A stretch of 33,995 bases of DNA from Myxococcus dinghuensis. Its GTDB lineage: Bacteria; Myxococcota; Myxococcia; Myxococcales; Myxococcaceae. Of the stretch, positions 8,471-15,961 are shown one piece after another. Positions within the stretch are counted from its first letter, which is position 1, and every line of letters begins with the position of its first letter. The DNA is taken from the NCBI RefSeq assembly GCF_024198235.1, contig NZ_JAKCFB010000066.1, forward strand, positions 1-33,995. The letters run 5' to 3'. The notes beneath the pieces are model-generated. The model was not told where the DNA came from. It saw only the letters and a list, made by a program, of their open reading frames with translations, and made no database searches. A program made the position numbers and the translations under genes.

Positions 8471-8811
8471 TCGCCGTCATCTTCGAGGTCCAACTCTCCG
8501 ACGAGGGCCGCCAGGAGTACCTGGACCTGGCCACGGGGCTGCGGCCCCTGCTCGCGCAGGTCGACGGGTTCATCTCCATCGAGCGCTTCCAGAGCCTCTC
8601 CTCCCCGGACCGCCTGCTGTCGCTCTCCTTCTGGCGGGACGAGGCCGCCGTCGAGTCCTGGCGGAGGCTGGAGGCGCACCGGGCCGCGCAGGCGCGGGGG
8701 CGCGGGGGCGTCTTCCTGGACTACCGCCTGCGGGTGGCCAGCGTCCTGCGCGACTACGGCCTGTCCGCGCGCGAGCAGGCCCCGGGCGACAGCCGTCGGG
8801 CCCACGGCTGA
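8467..8811 (+). CDS. antibiotic biosynthesis monooxygenase (ABM) domain protein
   Basis: This 114-residue protein is a single ABM-type ferredoxin-like fold. It begins with a beta strand (VIAVIFEVQLSDEGRQEYLDLA), then has the typical GFISIERFQSLSSPDRLLSLSFWRDEAAVESWR segment and a strand-helix end. ABM proteins include small-substrate monooxygenases and haem-degrading enzymes; the substrate here is unknown. The GTG start at 8467 overlaps the P450 stop (GTGA), and GGAGG at 8455-8459 lies 7 nt upstream, so translation is coupled. The C terminus (SAREQAPGDSRRAHG) is a polar tail. The pairing with a P450 suggests a small oxidative cluster. Confidence 0.85.
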   Translation: MIAVIFEVQLSDEGRQEYLDLATGLRPLLAQVDGFISIERFQSLSSPDRLLSLSFWRDEAAVESWRRLEAHRAAQARGRGGVFLDYRLRVASVLRDYGLSAREQAPGDSRRAHG

Positions 8812-8925
8812 GGCCCGGCGGGAGTGCTCACGGAACGACGCTCGGGGCGCCTTCCTTCCGGGTGCCGGCGCCGTGGGCCTGTTATGCGTGAGGCCACGAC
8901 GTCAGTCAGCTCGAGGAGCCCCCGC

Positions 8926-10320
8926 GTGAGCACGAAGAACGTTCGCATCGAGAAGGACACCTTGGGTCCCATCGAGGTCCCCGCCGACCGGCTGTGGGGG
9001 GCGCAGACGCAGCGCAGCCTCCAGAACTTCGCCATCTCCACCGAGCGCATGCCCCCGGGCCTCATCCGCGCGCTCGTCCAGGTGAAGAAGGCCGCCGCCT
9101 TGGTGAACGTGGAGAACGGCACGCTCTCCCGGGACAAGGGCGCCGCCATCGTCCGCGCCGCCGACGAGGTCCTCGCCGGCCAGCACGACGCCGAGTTCCC
9201 CCTGAGCGTGTGGCAGACGGGCAGCGGGACGCAGACGAACATGAACACCAACGAGGTGCTGGCCAACCGCGCCTCGGAGCTGCTCGGCGGCGAGCGCGGC
9301 GAGGGCCGCAAGGTCCACGCCAACGACGACGTCAACAAGGGCCAGAGCTCCAACGACGTCTTCCCCACCGCGATGAGCGTGGCCGCCGTCACCGCGCTCG
9401 CCGAGCACGTCCTGCCGGAGCTGAAGGCCCTGCGCGACGTGCTGGCGGAGAAGTCCCGCGGCTTCATGGACGTGGTGAAGGTGGGCCGCACCCACCTCCA
9501 GGACGCGACGCCGCTCACCCTGGGGCAGGAGCTGAGCGGCTACGTCGCCCAGCTCGACCTGGCGCGCACCCACGTGGAGCGGACGCTGCCCCACCTGTAC
9601 GAGCTGGCCCTGGGCGGCACCGCCGTGGGGACGGGGCTCAACGCCCCCAAGGGCTACGCCGAGCGCGTGGCGAAGGAGATTGCCCGCCTGACGGGCCTGC
9701 CCTTCGTCACCGCCCCCAACAAGTTCGAGGCGCTGGCCGCCAACGACGCCCTGGTGCAGGCCCACGGCGCGCTGAAGGGGCTGGCGGCGGTGCTCTTCAA
9801 GGTGGCCAACGACGTGCGCTGGCTGTCGTCCGGCCCCCGCTCCGGCCTGGGCGAAATCGTCATCCCGGAGAACGAGCCGGGCAGCTCCATCATGCCGGGC
9901 AAGGTCAACCCCACCCAGAGCGAGGCGCTGACCATGCTCAGCGCGCAGGTGATGGGCAACGACGTGGCCATCTCCCTGGGCGGGGCCTCCGGCAACTTCG
10001 AGCTCAACGTCTTCAAGCCCCTCATCATCCACAACTTCCTGCAGAGCACGCGGCTCCTGTCGGACGGCATGCGCAGCTTCCGCCTCCACTGCGCCGTGGG
10101 CATCGAGCCCAACCGGGCCCGCATCCGGGAGAACCTGGAGCGCAGCCTGATGCTCGTCACCGCCCTCAACCCCCACATCGGGTACGACAACGCGGCGCGT
10201 ATCGCCAAGAAGGCCCACAAGGAGGGCAGGACGCTCAAGGAGGTCGCCGTGGAGCTGGGGCTGCTCACCGCCGAGCAGTTCGACCAGTGGGTGCGCCCGG
10301 AGGACATGACGGGCCTGTAG
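8926..10320 (+). CDS. fumC: class II fumarate hydratase
   Basis: This enzyme reversibly hydrates fumarate to malate in the TCA cycle. It is the iron-independent class II form, a homotetramer of the aspartase/fumarase superfamily. The superfamily signature GSSIMPGKVNPTQ (around residue 319) includes the catalytic Ser loop. The other conserved regions are SGTQTNMNTNEVLANRA, DDVNKGQSSNDVFPTAM and VGRTHLQDATPLTLGQE. At 464 residues it has the normal length. I chose GTG 8926 because GAGGAG lies 8-9 nt upstream and MSTKNVRIEKDTLGPIEVP is the usual N terminus; the ATG at 8884 would add 14 unconserved residues. It acts downstream of the glyoxylate shunt genes in the same neighbourhood but is probably a separate transcript. 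Confidence 0.96.
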   Translation: MSTKNVRIEKDTLGPIEVPADRLWGAQTQRSLQNFAISTERMPPGLIRALVQVKKAAALVNVENGTLSRDKGAAIVRAADEVLAGQHDAEFPLSVWQTGSGTQTNMNTNEVLANRASELLGGERGEGRKVHANDDVNKGQSSNDVFPTAMSVAAVTALAEHVLPELKALRDVLAEKSRGFMDVVKVGRTHLQDATPLTLGQELSGYVAQLDLARTHVERTLPHLYELALGGTAVGTGLNAPKGYAERVAKEIARLTGLPFVTAPNKFEALAANDALVQAHGALKGLAAVLFKVANDVRWLSSGPRSGLGEIVIPENEPGSSIMPGKVNPTQSEALTMLSAQVMGNDVAISLGGASGNFELNVFKPLIIHNFLQSTRLLSDGMRSFRLHCAVGIEPNRARIRENLERSLMLVTALNPHIGYDNAARIAKKAHKEGRTLKEVAVELGLLTAEQFDQWVRPEDMTGL

Positions 10321-10334
10321 GCACCACCCGGCGG

Positions 10335-10362
10335 GGCCCGGGGGCTGTCCCACACCCGGGCC
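10335..10362 (+). terminator. hairpin after fumC
   Basis: GGCCCGGG (10335-10342) and CCCGGGCC (10355-10362) form a perfect 8-bp stem with a 12-nt loop, 15 nt after the fumC stop. There is no T-run. The rest of 10363-10479 shows only the clpP leader. Confidence 0.5.
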
Positions 10363-10479
10363 GGCCGGTTCGCCGGAGGGCGTCCGGGAGGGCCCGGCGG
10401 GGGCGAATCGTGGGCCAGCGCACGGTGCGAGAAGAACGCACGGGCGCGGCGGCCGGAGGACGATTAGGGTAGGGGAGCC

Positions 10480-11091
<612 letters not shown>

Positions 11092-11103
11092 TCCGTCGTG
11101 CCG

Positions 11104-11134
11104 CCCCGCTCCTCGCGCCGCGCGGGAAGCGGGG
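11104..11134 (+). terminator. first of two hairpins after clpP
   Basis: CCCCGCT (11104-11110) pairs with AGCGGGG (11128-11134); inner G/C pairs can extend the stem across a GCGC-rich loop. It begins 12 nt after the clpP stop. There is no T-run. Confidence 0.45.
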
Positions 11135-11160
11135 TGGGCCCGGCTCCCCTCCTGGTCGCA

Positions 11161-11190
11161 GGCCCCGCGAGCGTCCCGTCGCGCGGGGCC
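11161..11190 (+). terminator. second of two hairpins after clpP
   Basis: GGCCCCGCG (11161-11169) and CGCGGGGCC (11182-11190) form a perfect 9-bp stem with a 12-nt loop, 70 nt after the clpP stop. With the hairpin at 11104-11134 it makes a tandem pair. The remainder of the 263-nt gap to 11354 shows nothing else clear. Confidence 0.5.
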
Positions 11191-11350
11191 TCCCACGACG
11201 AGGGGCCCCTGATTCACCCCGGGACGGAGGTCGTCTTCCGTCTCTCGGGGGGAAGATTCCCGCCCCTGGAAGGCCCCGCAGGTTCCGCGCTGGGGCTCCG
11301 AGCAGGCGCAATGGGTGCGCGCCTCCCGGGTCGTGGCTCCAGGCTGCGAG

Positions 11351-11366
11351 TGGCATGTCCCATGCT
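11351..11366 (+). promoter_or_regulatory. sigma-54-like -24/-12 element
   Basis: TGGCATGTCCCATGCT matches the sigma-54 consensus TGGCACG-N4-TTGCW at all but two defined positions and keeps the GG-N10-GC spacing. It overlaps the upstream candidate start of the lipoprotein gene. If used, transcription would begin close to ATG 11379, making that start nearly leaderless. Confidence 0.3.
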
Positions 11367-11801
11367 CAACATCGGAGCATGTCCCCACCTCGCTCGCGCA
11401 CCGTCCTCGGCTTCCTCCTGCCCGTCGGCCTGCTGGTTGGCGCCGGTTGTATGGGCCCCACCGGCAGGCTCCCCGTGCCTCCTTCCCCGGCGGACGTCCA
11501 GGCGGAGCTGGGGGAGCGGGACGTCATCGAGGCGGGACAGGAGTACGCCTTCAACAACAGCATGGTGCTGGCCCAGTCCGGCGAGGCGGTGGAGGTGCGC
11601 CCCAACTTCTGGCGCATCCGCTTCGGGCTCGCCGGCAAACCCAACCGGGGCGTGGAGCTGGAGTTCGACTCGCTGGCCCGCAAGGTGACGCGGGCGCAGG
11701 AGATCGAAATCATCCCGGGCACCACCAGCCCGGTGACGAAGGTCCCCGGGCACAGCGAGGACGTGCCGTCCGGCGGTCAGGGGCGGGGACCCATCCCCTG
11801 A
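11355..11801 (+). CDS. small lipoprotein of unknown function
   Basis: This is a probable lipoprotein of 148 residues, unknown in function. A basic N region (RSRT) is followed by the hydrophobic stretch VLGFLLPVGLLVGAGC, ending in a lipobox-like GAGC. The Cys is about residue 32 from this start, and the mature protein would begin CMGPTGRLPVPP. The mature part is a short alpha/beta domain with NNSMVLAQSGEAVEVRPNFWRIRFGL and then a Pro/Gly-rich tail. Two in-frame starts are possible, ATG 11355 and ATG 11379. The second gives a more standard signal peptide but has GGAG only 1 nt away; the first has a weak GAG at 4 nt. It converges on the nucleotidase gene with 18 nt between stops. Confidence 0.7.
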   Translation: MSHAQHRSMSPPRSRTVLGFLLPVGLLVGAGCMGPTGRLPVPPSPADVQAELGERDVIEAGQEYAFNNSMVLAQSGEAVEVRPNFWRIRFGLAGKPNRGVELEFDSLARKVTRAQEIEIIPGTTSPVTKVPGHSEDVPSGGQGRGPIP

Positions 11802-11819
11802 CCCGGCCGGGGCGCGCCG

Positions 11820-13730
11820 CTACGGCAGCGCGGTGATGCGGTCCAGCGCCGGGGCGGGCAGGGGGCTCGCCTCGCTGCTGTGCGCCTTCAGGTAGGCCTC
11901 CAGGGCGTCGCTGTCCAGCGCGCCACCCACGCGCTGGGTGCCGGCGGCGAACACCGTGAAGCCGTCGCCGCCGCTGGCCAGGAAGCTGTTCACCGTGACG
12001 CGGTACTGGGCCGCCGGGTCGACCGTCACGCCGTCGAGCTTGATGGAGGCGGGGTCCACGCGCGAGCCGACGGGGGCCGACGCGCTGAACGCGTAGCTGA
12101 AGCCCGCGGACGGCTGGAGGATGTTCGCGGTGACGCCCGTGGCCGTCGTCCGCCACTGGCGCTCCAGCACCTGCTCGAGCTGCTCGCCCGTCAGCGTCAC
12201 CGTGACGAGCGTGTTGCCGAACGGCTGCGTGGTGAACGACTCGCCGAAGGTGACCTCGCCCTTGTCGGCCGGGTCGGCCGGGTCGCGGGTGATGTCCGCG
12301 CGCACGCCGCCCGGGTTCATGAAGGCCACCTGCGCGCCGCCCAGGTTGGAGGCACGGGTGGCCTCCAGCTGCGAGTCGGCGATGGCGAAGCCCAGCGTGG
12401 ACTGGCCCGCGGGGTCGCCCTGGTTGTTCGGCGTCTTCAGCGTCTGCGCCACCCAGCCGATGACGCGGTTGGCCAGCGGCGTGGCCAGCTGCTTGTAGCG
12501 GGCGACCAGCTCCTTCTGCTCCGAGTCCTCCGCCACGTCGCGCGTGACGATGAGGTTGTTGGCCGTGGCGGACACCACGTCGCCGGTGGCCTTGTCGACG
12601 ACCAGGTCGATGTCCGTCACGAGCCGGCCCACGGACGCGGCGCTGGTGACGAGCTTGCCGCCGATGCGGCAGTTGTAGGCCTGGTGCGTGTGGCCGCTGA
12701 CGATGACGTCCACCGCGCTGTCGAGGTCCTGGGCGATCTTCACGATGGGGCCGTCGATGAGGCCGCCCTCGCCGGCGCCCTTGCACTCGTTCACCAGCGC
12801 CCCGGAGGACGGCGTGCCGCCCTCGTGGACGATGACGACGATGGCCTCCACGCCCTGGCGCTTCAGCTCCGGCACCAGCGCGTTCACCGTCTCCACCTCG
12901 TCCTTGAACGTCAGGCCCGCCACGCCCGTGGGGGTGACGATCTCCGGCGTGCCCTCCAGCGTCATGCCGATGAAGGCCACCTTCACGCCGTCGAACGCGC
13001 GGATGTCGTAGCGGGGGAACAGCGTGCGGTCCACGCCCGTGGCCACGTTGGCCGCCAGATACTTGAACCTCGCGCCCACGAACCCGTCGCCGTCCTGGCA
13101 CCCGGCCACCGGGTGGCAGCCGCCGGACTGGATGCGCAGCAGCTCCGTGAGGCCCTCGTCGAACTCGTGGTTGCCCACGGCGACCAGGTCCAGGCCGATC
13201 ATGTTCATCGACTCGATGGTGGGCTCGTCGTGGAACAGCGCCGACATCACCGGCGAGGCGCCGATGAGGTCACCCGCCGCCACCACCACGGTGTTCGGGT
13301 TGGTGGCCCGCAGGTCCGCGATGTGCTTCGCGAAGTACGTCACGCCGCCCGCGTTCACCCGCACCGGAGCGCCGTCCGCGCCCACGCCCGTCTGGATCTG
13401 CCCGCCGCTGCCGGAGGGCGCCTCGAGCTGCCCGTGGAAGTCGTTGAACGCGAGCACCTGCACGTTCACCGTGGTGGCGCCCGCGTCCGTCCCGCCGTCC
13501 GTGCCCGCGTCGCCGAAGATGACCTGCTGCTCGCACTCGTTGGAGACGCAGGCCCACTCGGAGCCCGTGCTCGGCGGGCCCTTGTCGTTGCGGCAGTCGA
13601 CGGCGTCCTGGCACTCGTCTCCCCCGCAGCCTCCATGGAGGAACAGGGCCATGCCGGTGGCGAACGCGCCGGCGAGGAGGAAGGTGCTGGGGCGCGCGAG
13701 CGAGCGCGTGACGGGCGTTCGAGACGACAT
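11820..13730 (-). CDS. lipoprotein 5'-nucleotidase / metallophosphoesterase (UshA-like)
   Basis: This is a secreted two-domain nucleotidase that likely hydrolyses extracytoplasmic nucleotides. The 636-residue protein starts with a signal peptide whose lipobox ends at Cys35 (LHGGC). A Cys-rich linker follows (Cys40, 46, 61, 66) with an Asp/Gly/Thr spacer. The metallophosphoesterase domain has all metal motifs: NDFHGQL (about 96-102), GDLIGASP, GNHEFDEG and VSGHTHQ. The C-terminal 5'-nucleotidase domain includes MNPGGVRADI, FGNTLVTVTLTGEQ and the substrate-clamp stretch VNSFLASGGDGF. I chose ATG 13730, with GGAG 8-10 nt upstream, over the adjacent TTG. The Cys-rich spacer after the lipobox is common in myxobacterial lipoproteins. 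It is not in an operon with its neighbours. Confidence 0.92.
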   Translation of the reverse strand: MSSRTPVTRSLARPSTFLLAGAFATGMALFLHGGCGGDECQDAVDCRNDKGPPSTGSEWACVSNECEQQVIFGDAGTDGGTDAGATTVNVQVLAFNDFHGQLEAPSGSGGQIQTGVGADGAPVRVNAGGVTYFAKHIADLRATNPNTVVVAAGDLIGASPVMSALFHDEPTIESMNMIGLDLVAVGNHEFDEGLTELLRIQSGGCHPVAGCQDGDGFVGARFKYLAANVATGVDRTLFPRYDIRAFDGVKVAFIGMTLEGTPEIVTPTGVAGLTFKDEVETVNALVPELKRQGVEAIVVIVHEGGTPSSGALVNECKGAGEGGLIDGPIVKIAQDLDSAVDVIVSGHTHQAYNCRIGGKLVTSAASVGRLVTDIDLVVDKATGDVVSATANNLIVTRDVAEDSEQKELVARYKQLATPLANRVIGWVAQTLKTPNNQGDPAGQSTLGFAIADSQLEATRASNLGGAQVAFMNPGGVRADITRDPADPADKGEVTFGESFTTQPFGNTLVTVTLTGEQLEQVLERQWRTTATGVTANILQPSAGFSYAFSASAPVGSRVDPASIKLDGVTVDPAAQYRVTVNSFLASGGDGFTVFAAGTQRVGGALDSDALEAYLKAHSSEASPLPAPALDRITALP

Positions 13731-13842
13731 CAAGGGGCTCCAGGAACCGAAGGGAGGGGGAACCTACCCGGCCTCGGGGAAGAATGGCGGGACTTCGTGA
13801 CGTCCCCGTGGAGCCCGCGAGCCATGGATGTGGCGGGACGCG

Positions 13843-14274
13843 TCAGGGCGCCGGGACGAGCGCCGGTTCGCCGCAGAGGAGGAGCTCCGCGAGCGCGCCC
13901 GTGCGCCCCACGAGCACGGCGACCTGGCCGAAGGCGCGGCCGAAGCGCTCGGCGTCCGTGCGGGGCAGGCCCGGGACGAAGAGGCTCTGCTCGGACCAGC
14001 TGCCATCCTCCGCCTCGCCGATAGCGGGCGCCGGGACCCAGCCGCCCGCGACGAGCTGCGCCACCAGCCGCTCCTGGGCGCGCTGGTTCTCGTCCTTGCC
14101 CTGGGGGCGCGAGCCGGGGTTCCACGCGGTGATGAAGGCCCACTCGTGGTGGCCTCGCGTCAGCAGCGCCGCGTCCAGCGCCGGGTGCAGCCGCCCCACC
14201 TGGAGCACCTGCTCCACGCCCCCGGTGGTCGCATGCGGGCGGATGACGTAGCGGGTCGCTCGGTATGCCTCCAT
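13843..14274 (-). CDS. DUF3293 domain protein
   Basis: This 143-residue cytoplasmic protein has the hallmarks of DUF3293. These are an N-terminal AYRATRYVI, a central FITAWNPGSRP followed by an Asn-containing segment (GKDENQRAQERL), then PAIGEAEDGSWSEQSLFVPGL and a C-terminal FGRAFGQVAVLV. The family has no established function. I chose the ATG at 14274 because AGGAG lies about 8 nt upstream; the in-frame ATG at 14301 has no ribosome binding site and adds nine residues. It is a lone gene between a nucleotidase and a divergent lipoprotein gene. Confidence 0.85.
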   Translation of the reverse strand: MEAYRATRYVIRPHATTGGVEQVLQVGRLHPALDAALLTRGHHEWAFITAWNPGSRPQGKDENQRAQERLVAQLVAGGWVPAPAIGEAEDGSWSEQSLFVPGLPRTDAERFGRAFGQVAVLVGRTGALAELLLCGEPALVPAP

Positions 14275-14371
14275 CAGCCGCTCCTGGTCGCCGTGTCTCA
14301 TCCGGGCATTGTGCCGCTCGCCCCACGCGGGTGTCAGCCCCTCTCCGGGGAGGGCTCAGGTGGCGGAGGCG

Positions 14372-14400
14372 TTCAAAAACAACCGGATTGAATGTTTGAA
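14372..14400. promoter_or_regulatory. A/T-rich dyad upstream of the envelope lipoprotein gene
   Basis: TTCAAA (14372-14377) and TTTGAA (14395-14400) form an inverted repeat with a 17-nt spacer, in a conspicuously A/T-rich patch 80 nt before ATG 14480. It may be an operator or contain the promoter of this gene, or of the divergent DUF3293 gene. The rest of 14302-14479 shows nothing clear. Confidence 0.35.
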
Positions 14401-14479
14401 ATTCCCCAGCGTCGGAGGCCCCCGGAACGTTTCGGCGCTCCAATGAAGGGGCGGGGGAACGTCAGAGGGGAATCCACGA

Positions 14480-15235
14480 ATGTTGCGTCGCGCGGTGGTT
14501 GCCGCATCGCTGTGCCTGGGTTTTCTGGGCACGGGTTGCGTGTCGGTGAGTCATGTCCAGACGGCGGATACGCTGGGCCAGGGCAAGTTCCAGTTCGCCA
14601 TCGAGCCGGGGGTCGGCGGTGCCGCCGTCATCGGTGATTCGAGTGCGACGTCGGGGGGCATCTACTATCCCCATATCGACCTGGCGGCGCGCTACGGCGT
14701 GACGGACCGGGTGGACCTGGGCGTACGCTTCGGCTCGTCGCTGGCGGAGCTCCAGACGAAGTTCTTGATCACCAGCCCGGAGAACCCGGACCTGGCGGTG
14801 TCGCTGGCGCCCTCGGTGATGGGCGTGTTCCTGGGGAGCGACGACGCGGACGTGGGCAGCTACGTGAACCTGGCGGTGCCGGTGCTGGTGGGCTTCAAGA
14901 CGTCCGGTGGCTCCGAGCTGGTGCTCGGCCCTCGCGTCTCCGCCACGCGCATCTCCGCGGGCTCGGGCAGCACCAGCGCGGCGGCCAACCTGGTGAGCGT
15001 GGGCGCGTCGGTGGGCTATGCGCTGCGCGTCACCGAGGGCTTCCGGTTGATGCCCGAGGTGGGCGTCTCCGTGCCCGTCATCGGCGAGTTCAACACGTCG
15101 GACAGCAACTCGGAGATCGGCGCGGGCTTCGAGGGTGGTTTCATCCAGTTCAAGCTGGGCTTCCTGTTCGGCTCGGGCCGGCCCATCCGCCGGAGCACCA
15201 GCACGCCCGCCCAGGAGAACTTCGTCGACATCTGA
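14480..15235 (+). CDS. outer-membrane-type lipoprotein, beta-rich, 251 residues
   Basis: This is a lipoprotein of unknown function. MLRRAVVAASLCLGFLGTGC is a textbook lipoprotein signal ending in the lipobox LGTGC (Cys20). The mature part alternates short amphipathic strands with turns: FQFAIEPGVGGAAVIG, IDLAARYGVTDRVDLGVRFG, DLAVSLAPSVMGVFLG, YVNLAVPVLVGFK, LVSVGASVGYALRV. This is the pattern of an outer-membrane beta-barrel of roughly 8-12 strands, as in outer-membrane-protein-like families of Myxococcota. The last strand, FIQFKLGFLFG, is followed by a polar tail rather than a terminal Phe, so insertion as a barrel is inference. AGAGGGG at 14464-14470 lies 9 nt before the ATG. Confidence 0.75.
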   Translation: MLRRAVVAASLCLGFLGTGCVSVSHVQTADTLGQGKFQFAIEPGVGGAAVIGDSSATSGGIYYPHIDLAARYGVTDRVDLGVRFGSSLAELQTKFLITSPENPDLAVSLAPSVMGVFLGSDDADVGSYVNLAVPVLVGFKTSGGSELVLGPRVSATRISAGSGSTSAAANLVSVGASVGYALRVTEGFRLMPEVGVSVPVIGEFNTSDSNSEIGAGFEGGFIQFKLGFLFGSGRPIRRSTSTPAQENFVDI

Positions 15236-15284
15236 GGTGGCGTGGGCGGGGCGCGAGCGGCGTGTCCGCGCTTCCGCTAACCTG

Positions 15285-15317
15285 CTCCCGTCCGGGCGCG
15301 CATGGCTCGGACGGGAG
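15285..15317 (+). promoter_or_regulatory. perfect 10-bp inverted repeat over the next gene's ribosome binding site
   Basis: CTCCCGTCCG (15285-15294) is the exact reverse complement of CGGACGGGAG (15308-15317), with a 13-nt loop. The Shine-Dalgarno GGGAGG (15313-15318) of the gene starting at 15326 lies almost wholly in the 3' arm. It could work as a translational switch, or as a terminator for the lipoprotein gene that ends at 15235. No T-run follows. Confidence 0.65.
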
Positions 15318-15325
15318 GTCGGACG

Positions 15326-15952
15326 ATGGACTCGATGGACTCGCGCGTGGAGCGGCTGGAGCGCCGCTGCCGGCGCTTGCAGGGCCTGACGTTCTCGGCG
15401 CTCGCGCTCGCCGGGCTGGGCCTGGGCGCCGCGGCGCTGCGGACGGCGCCCTCCCAACCCGGGGAGCTGGTCGCGTCGCGGTTGGTGCTCAGTGACCCCC
15501 AGGGGCGGATGCGCGCCTCGCTGGGGATGGACGCGGCGGGCGGCGCGGGGCTGGTGCTCCATGACGGCGCGGGGCGTCCTCGCGCGATGCTCGGCGTCGC
15601 CGAGGATGGCTCGCCCCGGCTGCGCTTCTCCACGAACGAGGGCGAGTCGCTGGCCGAGCTGACGGTGTACTCGGACGAGGCGCCCCGGCTGACGTTGTCC
15701 AAGCCCGGCGGCGTGGAGCTGTTCGCCGTGGGGCTCCAGGTGGACGGCTCGTCGCGGCTGGAGCTGGCGGACGCGGATGGCCGGCCTCGCGCCATCCTGG
15801 GCGCGGACGAGCACGGCTCGCCGGGCCTGCTGCTGGTGGACCGGCGGGGGCAGCCGCGCGTGGAGCTGCGGGTGAGCCCCTCGGATGACGCCAGCCTGCG
15901 GGTGGAGGGGCGCGACGGCGAGGTCTTCCGCGCGCCCGGCATCATCCAGTAG
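15326..15952 (+). CDS. membrane-anchored protein of exact 23-residue repeats
   Basis: Function unknown. The 208-residue protein has a short charged heptad-like N terminus (residues 3-20), one hydrophobic anchor (about 21-38) and a Pro/Gln linker. Six 23-residue repeats follow without a single insertion, starting at 53, 76, 99, 122, 145 and 168, with a partial seventh from 191. The pattern is LxLxDxxGxxRAxLGxxxxGxxx; for example VLHDGAGRPRAMLG and ELADADGRPRAILG. Alternating hydrophobic positions with a conserved Asp and Gly at the turns suggest a beta-solenoid standing off the membrane. I chose ATG 15326, 7 nt after GGGAGG; ATG 15302 lies within the loop of the hairpin and lacks a ribosome binding site. 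It ends 9 nt before the convergent acyl-CoA oxidase stop. Confidence 0.8.
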   Translation: MDSMDSRVERLERRCRRLQGLTFSALALAGLGLGAAALRTAPSQPGELVASRLVLSDPQGRMRASLGMDAAGGAGLVLHDGAGRPRAMLGVAEDGSPRLRFSTNEGESLAELTVYSDEAPRLTLSKPGGVELFAVGLQVDGSSRLELADADGRPRAILGADEHGSPGLLLVDRRGQPRVELRVSPSDDASLRVEGRDGEVFRAPGIIQ

Positions 15953-15961
15953 GCCCGCGGC

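Noticed and set aside
11880..14024. 714-codon plus-strand frame across the nucleotidase gene
   Set aside because: Shadow of the lipoprotein nucleotidase, which has all metal motifs on the other strand.
15302..15325. ATG 15302 as start of the 23-residue-repeat gene
   Set aside because: It lies in the hairpin loop with no ribosome binding site, whereas ATG 15326 follows GGGAGG at 7 nt.
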